The notes: generated from the letters alone by a model not told the origin. A stretch of 11,340 bases of DNA from an uncultured Megasphaera sp. (GCF_958350005.1 NZ_CATWFF010000060.1:1-11340); one strand, 5' to 3'. Counted from the stretch's first letter, positions 1-7,971 are shown. Numbers and translations are program-made.

Positions 1-452
1 TGAGCGTCCGCGAAGATGCCATGGTTCTGTATGGCTTCGTCACGCAGGATGAATACGACCTGTTCATGCTGCTTCTCGGCGTCAACGGTATTGGCCCCAA
101 AGTGGCTCTCGGCATTCTGAGCGCCGTCAGCCCCGACGGGTTCCGCCTGGCTGTTCACCAGAAGAACATGAAAGTCCTGACGAAGATGCCCGGTGTCGGC
201 AAGAAGACAGCAGAACGGATGATTCTGGAACTGCATGATAAAGTCGGTGCTGTCGGTGACGGGCTGGTTGCAGAAGAAACTGACACGACAGCGGCGCCGC
301 AGGGACTGGCAGCAGAAGCGCTGGCCGCTCTGACCGGTCTGGGATATACGGCCCAGGAAGTGCTGCCTGTGCTGGAAGCAAAGGCCCCGCACTGCCAGTC
401 TGTGGAAGAACTGCTGAAAGAGACGCTCCGGTCTCTGGGAAGCGGGAGGTAA
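1..452 (+). CDS. ruvA: Holliday junction branch migration protein RuvA (5' end missing)
   Basis: RuvA binds the four-way Holliday junction as a tetramer and loads the RuvB motor for branch migration in recombination repair. The reading frame is already open at base 3 and reads SVREDAMVLYGF, the family's end of the OB-fold domain, so the gene is cut by the window edge; the ATG at 21 is internal. About 149 residues are present against the usual ~200, so roughly the first 50 are missing. Both helix-hairpin-helix motifs are visible (GVNGIGPKVALGIL and KMPGVGKKTAERMILEL), followed by an Ala/Glu-rich linker. The C-terminal domain III that contacts RuvB (AAEALAALTGLGYT to LLKETLRSL) follows. The TAA stop lies 3 bases before ruvB, whose Shine-Dalgarno lies in the last ruvA codons. 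Identification is secure from motifs plus the ruvB neighbour. Confidence 0.96.
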   Translation, partial: SVREDAMVLYGFVTQDEYDLFMLLLGVNGIGPKVALGILSAVSPDGFRLAVHQKNMKVLTKMPGVGKKTAERMILELHDKVGAVGDGLVAEETDTTAAPQGLAAEALAALTGLGYTAQEVLPVLEAKAPHCQSVEELLKETLRSLGSGR

Positions 453-455
453 GGA

Positions 456-1478
<1,023 letters not shown>

Positions 1479-1486
1479 GAGGAACT

Positions 1487-1702
1487 ATGGCAAAACTGCT
1501 CATTATCATCGGCCTGGTATGCATCGTCGCCGGCCTTTGCTGGATGGTACTTGATTCTCTGGGCTGGAGCCGCTTTATCGGTCATCTGCCGGGAGATATA
1601 CATATAACCAAAGGGAACACGTCTTTTTCGTTTCCCATTGTTACCTGCATTATTATCAGCGTGATTTTGTCTATTATTATGAATATATTTTTCCGTCATT
1701 AG
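1487..1702 (+). CDS. DUF2905 family small membrane protein
   Basis: This 71-residue protein of unknown function matches the DUF2905 pattern by my recollection of the family. It has a first hydrophobic helix (about 2-25, LLIIIGLVCIVAGLCWMVLDSLGW), a short polar hairpin with the conserved-looking FIGHLPGDIHITKGNTSFSFPI stretch (about 30-51), and a second helix (about 51-68) ending in FFRH. That predicts two membrane spans with a small loop. The start is decided by AGGAGG at 1477-1482, 4 nt before the ATG; this Shine-Dalgarno contains the ruvB stop codon. In Firmicutes the family often sits next to ruvB, queA or spoIID-like genes, so co-transcription is expected. The role is not known and nothing in the sequence reveals catalysis. 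Confidence 0.85.
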   Translation: MAKLLIIIGLVCIVAGLCWMVLDSLGWSRFIGHLPGDIHITKGNTSFSFPIVTCIIISVILSIIMNIFFRH

Positions 1703-1711
1703 GAGGCAGGC

Positions 1712-2953
1712 ATGGGTATGAGACGATTGGTTCGCATTGTCGTTGGCGCAGTGCTGCTGGTCTGGGTGACTGCGGCGGCTCTGGCTGCAGGAAACGGCCC
1801 GGATATGCGCATTGGCATACGGGAAGGACAGGGCAGCGTGTCCGTCGTGGGAACGCAGGATGTCGGCGTATACAGGCAGGAAAAATTATGGAAGAAAGTA
1901 AAGGCCAACACGCCTGTGCAGATACAGATCAGCGGATCTGAGCTGACCGTAAACGGTGCGAAAACGGCTGGCCCCATATCGGTGCGGCCTCTGCAGAAGG
2001 ACGGCCTCGTCAAGGTAACAGACGGCTATTCGTACCGGGGATATCTGGAAATGATGAAATCGCCGGCTTCATCGGGAATGACCGTAGTCAACGTGGTGCC
2101 CCTGGAATACTACCTGTACGGCGTGGTCGGCAAGGAAATGTCGCCGTCGTGGAGTCTGGAAGCGCTGAAGGCTCAGTCTGTAGCCGCCCGGACCTATGCC
2201 GTGTCGCACCGGAATTACTTCAAAAGCCGCGGCTTCGATATGACCGATGATACGCGCAGCCAGGTATACGGCGGCGTCAATGCCGAAGCGCCGTCTATTA
2301 TTCAGGCCGTCAATGCGACGAGTGGCGAAATTCTGACCCATAAAGGAAAGCCTATTGAGGCCATTTTTTCGGCCAGTGCCGGCGGCTGGACAGAAAACAG
2401 TGAAAACGTCTGGGGCACGGCGCTGCCCTATTTGCGGGGCGTAGTCGACAAGAGCGATAAGATGCCGTCGTACAGCTGGTCGGTGTCGACGACGCCGGAA
2501 AAACTGGCGTCTAATCTGCAGGCTGCCGGCAAGGGTGTGGGCACGGTGAAATCCATTTCCCTGTCGCCCCTGGCCAAGCGGCCTATTGCGGCTACAGACC
2601 GCGGCGTTTCCGGCCGGGTTCTGAATATGACGGTCATCGGCTCAAAAGGGAAAGTAAATGTGACAGGCAATGCCTTTCAGTCCATTTTGGGCCTGAAGAG
2701 TACGCTCTTTGATTTTTATTCCGGCCAGGGGACGCCGCCTGATCCGGATCAGGACAAGCCGGCCCGGAAACCGGTGTTTTCCGTCAAGCCCCGTCAGGCC
2801 TTTACGATTTATGGCTTTGGCTGGGGCCACGGCCTGGGCATGAGCCAGTACGGCGCTTACCAGATGGCGCGGGAACACCCGAATGACAAGGATTACTACC
2901 GGAAAATTTTAGCCCATTATTATACAGATACCAAATTGGAACGCTTATATTAA
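1712..2953 (+). CDS. SpoIID/LytB domain protein, exported
   Basis: SpoIID is a lytic transglycosylase that cleaves denuded glycan strands during engulfment in spore formers. LytB-type relatives occur in non-sporulating bacteria and are assumed to act on peptidoglycan outside the membrane. This 413-residue protein starts with a signal peptide (positive MGMRRLVR, hydrophobic core 8-25, likely cleavage after the ALA-A region near 24-26). The core domain spans roughly 100-335 and carries LEYYLYGVVGKEMSPSW (131-147), with Glu142 aligned to the catalytic Glu of SpoIID, then LKAQSVAARTYAVS (152-165) and a SASAGGWTENSENVWG segment. A Pro/Asp/Lys linker (about 340-355) leads to GFGWGHGLGMSQYGAYQMA (368-386). 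The protein contains no cysteine, so the Cys ligands of the zinc site known in some SpoIIDs are absent. The ATG at 1712 sits 5 nt after AGGAGG (1701-1706), better than the ATG at 1718. Function in this organism is inferred. Confidence 0.9.
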   Translation: MGMRRLVRIVVGAVLLVWVTAAALAAGNGPDMRIGIREGQGSVSVVGTQDVGVYRQEKLWKKVKANTPVQIQISGSELTVNGAKTAGPISVRPLQKDGLVKVTDGYSYRGYLEMMKSPASSGMTVVNVVPLEYYLYGVVGKEMSPSWSLEALKAQSVAARTYAVSHRNYFKSRGFDMTDDTRSQVYGGVNAEAPSIIQAVNATSGEILTHKGKPIEAIFSASAGGWTENSENVWGTALPYLRGVVDKSDKMPSYSWSVSTTPEKLASNLQAAGKGVGTVKSISLSPLAKRPIAATDRGVSGRVLNMTVIGSKGKVNVTGNAFQSILGLKSTLFDFYSGQGTPPDPDQDKPARKPVFSVKPRQAFTIYGFGWGHGLGMSQYGAYQMAREHPNDKDYYRKILAHYYTDTKLERLY

Positions 2954-2967
2954 GGAGTAGGTGTACG

Positions 2968-3987
2968 GTGAAACTCAGCGATTTTTATTATGATTTGCCA
3001 AAGGAACTCATTGCCCAGCATCCGGCGCAGCAGCGGGATCATGCCCGGCTCATGCTGTACGACCGAAAAAGCGGCGCTGTCGAACATGCTCATTTTTACG
3101 ATTTGCCGAAGGAACTGCATAAGGGGGATGTCCTCGTATTCAATGATTCCCGCGTTATTCCGGCCCGCCTGCACGGCCGGCGCATTCCGACTGGCGGCAA
3201 GGTGGAAGTGCTGCTCCTGACGCCTGTTGGCGACGACCGCTGGGAAGTACTGGTTAAACCAGGGAAAAAGGCCCTGCCAGGAACGACGATCGAATTTCCC
3301 CTGGGCCTGACAGCAGACGTTCTGGAACGGACCGATTTTGGCGGCCGTATTGTGCAGTTTCATTACGACGGCGTATTCGATGATATTATCGATCAAATTG
3401 GCGAAATGCCTTTGCCGCCGTATATTCACGAAGCGCTGGAAGATCCTGACGAATACCAGACGGTGTATGCCCGGGAACGGGGGTCTGCAGCAGCGCCGAC
3501 GGCAGGATTGCATTTTACGGACGAACTGCTGGACGAAATCCGCGCCAAAGGGGTGGAAACGGTGTTCGTCACGCTCCACGTCGGCCTGGGGACGTTCCGG
3601 CCTGTAGAAGAAGAAAACATTGAAGATCACGCCATGCACAGCGAATTTTACAGCGTTACGCCGGAAGCAGCCGCTGCTGTCAATGCGGCCAAGAAAGAAG
3701 GGCGGCGGGTTATTGCTGTCGGCACGACGTCCATGCGTACCCTGGAAAGTGCCGGTGCGTCAGGCACGCTGCAGGCTGGATCGGGCTGGACGAATATCTT
3801 CATTTATCCGGGATTTACCTTTCATATTGCCGATGGACTGGTGACGAATTTTCATCTCCCTGAATCGACGCTGCTCATGCTGATCAGTGCTTTGTCGACG
3901 CGGGAAAAAATCCTTCATGCCTATGAAATTGCCGTACAGGAAAAATACCGCTTCTTCAGTTTTGGCGACGCCATGTTTATTCGATAG
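2968..3987 (+). CDS. queA: S-adenosylmethionine:tRNA ribosyltransferase-isomerase QueA
   Basis: QueA transfers and isomerises the ribose of S-adenosylmethionine onto preQ1 at position 34 of tRNAs, making epoxyqueuosine in the cytoplasm. At 339 residues it has the normal length. Family motifs run the full length: LSDFYYDLPKELIAQHPA (3-20), NDSRVIPARLHG (59-70), GEMPLPPYIH (145-154), YQTVYA (163-168), GSAAAPTAGLHFT (172-184), HVGLGTFRPV (204-213), GTTSMRTLES (252-261), TNFHLPESTLLML (293-305) and FFSFGDAMFI (329-338). The start is GTG at 2968, preceded by AAGGAG at 2952-2957 (10-nt spacing, overlapping the previous stop). No in-frame ATG is nearby. It is directly followed by tgt, the enzyme that inserts preQ1, so the two steps are encoded together. 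The preQ1 synthesis genes (queC, queD, queE, queF) are not in the window, so preQ1 may be salvaged or made elsewhere. Confidence 0.97.
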   Translation: MKLSDFYYDLPKELIAQHPAQQRDHARLMLYDRKSGAVEHAHFYDLPKELHKGDVLVFNDSRVIPARLHGRRIPTGGKVEVLLLTPVGDDRWEVLVKPGKKALPGTTIEFPLGLTADVLERTDFGGRIVQFHYDGVFDDIIDQIGEMPLPPYIHEALEDPDEYQTVYARERGSAAAPTAGLHFTDELLDEIRAKGVETVFVTLHVGLGTFRPVEEENIEDHAMHSEFYSVTPEAAAAVNAAKKEGRRVIAVGTTSMRTLESAGASGTLQAGSGWTNIFIYPGFTFHIADGLVTNFHLPESTLLMLISALSTREKILHAYEIAVQEKYRFFSFGDAMFIR

Positions 3988-3991
3988 GAGG
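3986..3991 (+). promoter_or_regulatory. Shine-Dalgarno fixing the tgt GTG start
   Basis: AGGAGG lies 6 nt before GTG 3998 and decides the start against the longer open frame that begins inside queA at 3887. Its first two bases are the end of the queA stop codon (TAG 3985-3987). Confidence 0.9.
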
Positions 3992-3997
3992 GCAGCA

Positions 3998-5104
3998 GTG
4001 GTTATTACATTTGAACAGCAAGGAGAATGTGACGGCGCACGGGCCGGGATTCTGCGCACGCCGCACGGGACGTTTCTGACACCTATGTTTATGCCCGTCG
4101 GTACGCAGGCTACGGTAAAGACGCTGGCGCCGGAAGAACTTTACGATATGGGGGCACAGGTCATCCTGAGCAATACGTATCACCTGTTTTTGCGTCCCGG
4201 TGAAAATCTGGTCCGGGAAGCTGGCGGTCTGCACCGCTTTATGAACTGGAAACAGGCCATTCTGACGGACAGCGGCGGCTTTCAGGTATTCAGTCTGGGG
4301 AAAATGCGCAAGATTACGGAAGAAGGCGTTACGTTCCGGTCCCATCTGGACGGGTCGAAAAAGTTTCTCTCACCGGAAGTATCCATGGACATTCAGATGG
4401 CCCTTAATTCCGATATTGCCATGGCTTTTGACGAATGCATTCCCTATCCGTCTGACTATGAATATACACTCCATTCGACAGAACGGACGAGCCGCTGGGC
4501 CAGGCGCTGCCTCGATCACCATCACAGCGACACGCAGGGTCTGTTCGGCATCGTCCAGGGCGGCATGTACAAAGACCTGCGCCGCCGGAGCTGCGAAGAC
4601 CTGGTGGACATGGATTTTGACGGATATGGCATTGGCGGCTTGAGTGTTGGCGAATCTAAGGATATAATGTATGATATATTAGAGCATACGACACCGTATT
4701 TGCCGAAGCATAAAGCCCGCTATCTCATGGGGGTCGGCACACCGGACTGTCTCCTCGAAGGCGTGGCCCGCGGCGTAGATATGTTTGACTGCGTCTTCCC
4801 GACGCGTGTCGCCCGCAACGGCATGGCCATGACCCATACGGGACGGCTGACCGTGCGCAATGCCGCATATGCCCGCGATTTCCAGCCCATTGAAGAAGGA
4901 TGCGGCTGCTATACGTGCCGCAATTTCACGCGGGCCTATATACGCCATTTGTTCAAGGCCGAAGAGCTGCTGGCCTATCGGCTCGTAAGCATTCACAATT
5001 TGTATTTCCTGCTGCAGTTCATGCGCGACATGCGTCAGTCTATTCTGGACGGCGCGTTCCGTGAATTTCGCCGGGAATTCTGGCAGCGATATCAAGATGC
5101 ATAA
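3998..5104 (+). CDS. tgt: Bacterial tRNA-guanine transglycosylase (queuine tRNA-ribosyltransferase)
   Basis: Tgt exchanges guanine-34 of tRNA(Asp, Asn, His, Tyr) for preQ1, the step before QueA. The open frame extends back into queA to 3887, but the real start is GTG at 3998. It sits 6 nt after AGGAGG (3986-3991), with the protein beginning MVITFEQQ; this gives 368 residues, the usual length. Key residues by this numbering: Asp91 in ILTDSGGFQVFSL (general base), GLFGIVQGG (181-189), GIGGLSVGE (211-219), nucleophile Asp264 in MFDCVFPTRVARNG, and the zinc ligands Cys302, Cys304, Cys307 and His333 in CGCYTC and SIHNLYF. These positions match the E. coli numbering as I remember it, which independently supports the GTG start. 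The queA stop codon is part of the Shine-Dalgarno. A promoter-like sequence is embedded near 4640-4668. Confidence 0.98.
   Translation: MVITFEQQGECDGARAGILRTPHGTFLTPMFMPVGTQATVKTLAPEELYDMGAQVILSNTYHLFLRPGENLVREAGGLHRFMNWKQAILTDSGGFQVFSLGKMRKITEEGVTFRSHLDGSKKFLSPEVSMDIQMALNSDIAMAFDECIPYPSDYEYTLHSTERTSRWARRCLDHHHSDTQGLFGIVQGGMYKDLRRRSCEDLVDMDFDGYGIGGLSVGESKDIMYDILEHTTPYLPKHKARYLMGVGTPDCLLEGVARGVDMFDCVFPTRVARNGMAMTHTGRLTVRNAAYARDFQPIEEGCGCYTCRNFTRAYIRHLFKAEELLAYRLVSIHNLYFLLQFMRDMRQSILDGAFREFRREFWQRYQDA
4640..4668 (+). promoter_or_regulatory. Possible sigma-70-type promoter inside tgt
   Basis: TTGAGT (4640-4645), a 17-bp spacer and a perfect TATAAT (4663-4668) lie within the tgt coding sequence. 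The predicted transcription start near 4675 is about 480 bp before yajC, so it could drive yajC and possibly secDF. The underlying codons (TTG Leu, then ATA, ATA and TTA) are AT-ending choices unlike the surrounding GC-leaning usage. No experimental support; it could be chance. Confidence 0.35.
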
Positions 5105-5141
5105 CCAAGGCATTTTGCATATAAATCAGTATATGTATTAT

Positions 5142-5147
5142 AGGAGG
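5142..5147 (+). promoter_or_regulatory. Shine-Dalgarno fixing the yajC GTG start
   Basis: AGGAGG, continuing as TGA, lies 8 nt before GTG 5156. The in-frame GTG at 5147 uses the last base of this site and so cannot be the start. The spacer region 5105-5155 is AT-rich, and I see no convincing promoter in it. Confidence 0.85.
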
Positions 5148-5155
5148 TGAATTAC

Positions 5156-5512
5156 GTGAATATGATGGATCAGCTCAACGCTTTCTGGCCCATTATCCTG
5201 ATGGTTGTCATTTTCTACTTCATGTTATGGCGGCCTCAGAAGAAACAGCAGAAGCGGCGTCAGGAAATGCTGAACAGCCTGAAGGCCGGTGCGAAGATCA
5301 TTACGGCCGGCGGCCTGTTCGGTACGGTCGTATCGCTCCATGATGACTACCTGATCGTTCGCATTGCTGAACGGGTGGAAATCAAGATACAGCGCAGTGC
5401 TGTCGGCCAGGTTCTGGGCAAGCAGGATAAGCCTGCAGAACCCAAAAAAGCTCAGAAGGCAGAAAAGCAGCCCGTTGAAGCCAAACAGGAAGAAACAAAC
5501 GACGCAACGTAA
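5156..5512 (+). CDS. yajC: Preprotein translocase subunit YajC
   Basis: YajC is a small single-span protein that associates with SecDF and the SecYEG channel in the inner membrane. From GTG 5156 it has 118 residues. They are a short N-terminus, a membrane helix (about 8-26, FWPIILMVVIFYFMLW), the hallmark RPQKKQQKRRQEMLNSL basic stretch, and the KAGAKIITAGGLFGTVVSLHDDYLIVRIAERVEIKIQRSAVGQVL domain. A Lys/Glu/Gln-rich tail (about 85-118) follows and is probably disordered. The GTG at 5147 lies within the Shine-Dalgarno AGGAGG (5142-5147) and cannot be the start; GTG 5156 is 8 nt after it, while ATG 5162 would be 14 nt away. The gene lies 51 bp after tgt and just before secD, but a strong hairpin separates it from secD. 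Confidence 0.95.
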   Translation: MNMMDQLNAFWPIILMVVIFYFMLWRPQKKQQKRRQEMLNSLKAGAKIITAGGLFGTVVSLHDDYLIVRIAERVEIKIQRSAVGQVLGKQDKPAEPKKAQKAEKQPVEAKQEETNDAT

Positions 5513-5516
5513 AAAA

Positions 5517-5585
5517 GCCATGCAGCTGGCAGGCTGGCCCTGTCTCTCTTTGCGGGAGCGGGGCAGCCGGCTTCATGGCCTTTTT
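5517..5585. terminator. Large intrinsic-terminator-like hairpin between yajC and secD
   Basis: GCCATG (5517-5522) pairs with CATGGC (5574-5579). Next inward, AGCTGGC (5524-5530) pairs with GCCGGCT (5566-5572) with one G-U pair, and an imperfect inner stem GCCCTG/CGGGGC may extend it. A TTTTT run (5581-5585) follows on the + strand and AAAAAA (5511-5516) precedes, so it could act in both directions. It begins right after the yajC stop (5510-5512), inside a gene set normally co-transcribed, so it may act as a partial terminator or attenuator ahead of secDF. Confidence 0.75.
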
Positions 5586-5607
5586 GTGTTTTCGCACTGG
5601 ATATAAA

Positions 5608-5613
5608 AGGAGG
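5608..5613 (+). promoter_or_regulatory. Shine-Dalgarno fixing the secD TTG start
   Basis: AGGAGG lies 8 nt before TTG 5622. The first in-frame ATG (5637) would be 23 nt away. The sequence between the hairpin and this site (5586-5607) contains TATAAA at 5602-5607, but no -35 element at a proper distance. Confidence 0.85.
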
Positions 5614-5621
5614 GATATCTG

Positions 5622-6872
5622 TTGCGGACTCGTAACATGATACAATTTTTCGGCGCTGTCGCCATTATTTTAGGCCTGTTCTTTGCCTTTATTTATCCAC
5701 TGGCCAATTCGATTAAACAGGGCCTGGATCTGCAGGGCGGCACACATATTGTACTGGAAGCAGAAGACTCGCCGGACGCGCCGGTAACGGAAGACTCGCT
5801 GAGCCGGGCTGTGACGATTGTCGAACGGCGTATTAATGAAATGGGCCTGACCGAGCCGATTGTGCAGAAAGAAGGGGCCCGCCGCATTATTGTCGAGCTG
5901 CCAGGCGAAAAGAACCCGGAAAAAGCCATCGAAACGATTGGCAAGACGGCTATTATGGAATTTAAAGATGAAAGCGGCACGACCCGCATGACCGGCAGCG
6001 ACCTGAAAACGGCGAAAGAACAGATTGAAAACGGCGGCAGAAACGTCGTTGCCATTGAATTTACTGATGAAGGGGCTCAGAAATTTGCCGATCTGACGGC
6101 GTCCAACGTGGGCCATCAGATTTCTATTCTCCTCGACGGCGAAGTATTGACGTCTCCAGTCGTCAATGAACCGATTACCGGCGGCAAGGCTGTTATTACA
6201 GGGAGCAAATCCCTGGAAGAAGCCAAAAACCTGGCTATTCTCCTGCGGTCCGGTGCACTGCCGGTCAAGCTGAAGGTCATGGAAGTCCGTACCATTGGCC
6301 CGAGCCTCGGTCAGGATTCCAAGATCAAGAGTGAAAAGGCCTTTGCTATCGGCATTATCCTGATCATGATTTTCCTGGTCGTCATTTACCGCCTGTCCGG
6401 TATTGTGGCCAACGTAGCCCTTCTGGTCTACGTTCTGATTCTGCTGTCCATCTTGAAATACCTCGATGCGACACTGACCTTGCCGGGGATTGCCGGCATT
6501 ATCCTGTCCATGGGCTTTGCCGTAGATGCGAATATCCTGATTTTTGAACGGTTTAAGGAAGAGGTCCTTATCGGCAAGAGCCTGCGCACGTCTATGGAAG
6601 CCGGGTTCAAGCGGGCTTTCAATACGATCCTCGATGCCAACGTATCGGTCATGATTGCCGCCGTCGTCCTTATCGTCATGGGGTCCGGCACGGTCAAAGG
6701 CTTTGCCGTCAACCTGGCTCTGGGGATTATTGTCAGCATGTTTACGGCCATTATTGTCAGCCGGTCGCTGCTGACGTGGCTCATCAACACGGGCCTGGTC
6801 ACGAATCCCTGGTTCTACGGGCTGAACCGTAAGGCACCGGAACACATGCTGAAGAAGGGGGAACAGAAATGA
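5622..6872 (+). CDS. secD: Protein translocase subunit SecD
   Basis: SecD, with SecF, uses the proton gradient to help pull preproteins through SecYEG on the outer face of the membrane. At 416 residues this is the short form without the extra periplasmic expansion of the E. coli protein. It shows a first membrane helix (about 7-29), then SIKQGLDLQGGTHIVLEAE (30-48). An extracytoplasmic region (about 50-235) includes VERRINEMGLTEPIVQKEG, RRIIVELPGE and a second subdomain near 145-215. A block of five predicted membrane helices covers about 238-392. GFAVDANILIFERFKEE (298-314) carries Asp302, aligned with the proton-relay Asp of TM4. The start is TTG at 5622, 8 nt after AGGAGG (5608-5613); the first ATG, at 5637, is too far from it. 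It overlaps secF by 4 bp. Confidence 0.97.
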   Translation: MRTRNMIQFFGAVAIILGLFFAFIYPLANSIKQGLDLQGGTHIVLEAEDSPDAPVTEDSLSRAVTIVERRINEMGLTEPIVQKEGARRIIVELPGEKNPEKAIETIGKTAIMEFKDESGTTRMTGSDLKTAKEQIENGGRNVVAIEFTDEGAQKFADLTASNVGHQISILLDGEVLTSPVVNEPITGGKAVITGSKSLEEAKNLAILLRSGALPVKLKVMEVRTIGPSLGQDSKIKSEKAFAIGIILIMIFLVVIYRLSGIVANVALLVYVLILLSILKYLDATLTLPGIAGIILSMGFAVDANILIFERFKEEVLIGKSLRTSMEAGFKRAFNTILDANVSVMIAAVVLIVMGSGTVKGFAVNLALGIIVSMFTAIIVSRSLLTWLINTGLVTNPWFYGLNRKAPEHMLKKGEQK

Positions 6873-7804
6873 GTTTTGATATTGTTGCTCATCGCAAATG
6901 GTGGTTTACCCTGTCGTCTGTGCTGGTGGTCCTGAGCCTGGTATCCATTTTTATCAATGGCTTTAACTTCGGCATTGATTATACAGGCGGCACGATTCTG
7001 GACATGCAGTTCAAACAGCCTGTTACAGTCGCCCAGGTCCGCAATGTCGTCGATACGTCCGGCATGAATCTGGAAAACAGCGTCATTCAGCTGTCCGGCG
7101 TTACTGATCAGGAATCGTCCCAGGACGTCATGATCCGCATGCGCAACCTGACCAGTGAAGAAAGCAATGCCATTGCCGGCAAGTTAAACGATCAGCTCGG
7201 CGGGGCTGATGTCAAACGGACCGAATCAGTCGGTGCCGTTATTGGCTCAGAAGTAACGAAAAATGCCATTCTGAATCTGGCTGTCGCCTTCATCGCCCTG
7301 GCTGCGTATATTTCCTTCCGCTTTGAATACAAGATTGCCATTTCGGCTATCGTATCTATTCTGCACGACCTCATTATGGTACTGGGCGTATTTTCCTTTT
7401 TCCACCTGGAAATTGACGCGTCCTTCCTGGCAGCTATTCTGACGGTTGTCGGCTATTCCATGAATGAAGCCGTCGTCATTTTCGACCGGGTTCGTGAAAA
7501 CACGCGGACTCACCGCCGGACCGATACGTATGAAAAGCTGGCCCATGACAGTATTTCCCAGAGCATTCACCGCAGCATTTACACGCTGACGACGGTATTG
7601 TTTGCCTGCGGCGCCCTGCACTTCTTCGGCGGCGAATCGACGAAGAACTTCTCTCTTGTCATGCTCATCGGCTTTATCAGCGGTGCTTACTCATCCATTT
7701 GTGTCGATACGTCGATCTGGGTCGTCTGGAAAAACCATACATCCAGCCGGCGCGGTCCCAAAGCTGTCGAAGCAGCAGCAGAAGGGGAAGGGGAACAGGC
7801 CTAG
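6869..7804 (+). CDS. secF: Protein translocase subunit SecF
   Basis: SecF is the partner of SecD in proton-driven late-stage protein export. At 311 residues it has a first membrane helix (about 13-30), the conserved FNFGIDYTGGTILDMQF (32-48), and an extracytoplasmic domain (about 50-125). Five further helices span about 133-290, including ISFRFEYKIAISAIVSILHDL (148-168), GYSMNEAVVIFDRVREN (195-211) and SIHRSIYTLTTVLFACGALHFFGG (232-255). Arg236 aligns with the conserved TM11 Arg. The usual Asn-Asp pair in the TM10 motif is Asn199-Glu200 here. The C-terminus is a short Ala/Glu-rich tail. The ATG overlaps the secD stop (ATGA at 6869-6872), with AAGGGGG upstream, so translation is very likely coupled. 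It is the last gene of the operon; a terminator follows. Confidence 0.97.
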   Translation: MSFDIVAHRKWWFTLSSVLVVLSLVSIFINGFNFGIDYTGGTILDMQFKQPVTVAQVRNVVDTSGMNLENSVIQLSGVTDQESSQDVMIRMRNLTSEESNAIAGKLNDQLGGADVKRTESVGAVIGSEVTKNAILNLAVAFIALAAYISFRFEYKIAISAIVSILHDLIMVLGVFSFFHLEIDASFLAAILTVVGYSMNEAVVIFDRVRENTRTHRRTDTYEKLAHDSISQSIHRSIYTLTTVLFACGALHFFGGESTKNFSLVMLIGFISGAYSSICVDTSIWVVWKNHTSSRRGPKAVEAAAEGEGEQA

Positions 7805-7852
7805 TCCTGCTGCATCCTGTTATTTTGGGTATATCCGTTCTATAGTGGTATC

Positions 7853-7894
7853 AGCGCTGCACTCCTGTGTATTGTCAGGGAGTGCAGCGCTTTT
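7853..7894 (+). terminator. Intrinsic terminator after secF
   Basis: A perfect 13-bp inverted repeat, AGCGCTGCACTCC (7853-7865) with GGAGTGCAGCGCT (7879-7891), has a 13-nt loop and is followed by a short T run (7891-7894). It ends the ruvA-secF gene train. The T run is short, so some readthrough is possible. The stretch 7805-7852 before it holds no recognisable gene. Confidence 0.9.
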
Positions 7895-7918
7895 GTATAA
7901 AATGGAGACAAATGTATA

Positions 7919-7947
7919 TTGCTAGCATACGGCCTTTGTGTTAGAAT
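7919..7947 (+). promoter_or_regulatory. Promoter of the alpha/beta hydrolase gene
   Basis: TTGCTA (7919-7924), a 17-bp spacer and TAGAAT (7942-7947, five of six consensus bases) lie just after the secF terminator. The expected start near 7954 gives a leader of about 30 nt. With the flanking terminators this makes the hydrolase an independent transcription unit. I see no clear operator in the leader. Confidence 0.7.
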
Positions 7948-7971
7948 AATAAGACGTATATTACAGAAACT

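Noticed and set aside
5115..5143. Promoter directly before yajC (TTGCAT with TTATAG)
   Set aside because: The -10 match is weak and the predicted transcript would start at or after the yajC Shine-Dalgarno, so it could not drive normal translation.
5670..6845. 391-codon minus-strand open frame opposite secD
   Set aside because: Length comes from the codon bias of secD on the other strand; the product is rich in Asn, Gln, His and Arg with no recognisable domain.
7602..7925. Small + strand frame overlapping the secF end and running through the terminator
   Set aside because: It overlaps secF out of frame and continues through the terminator hairpin; no ribosome binding site or family likeness.
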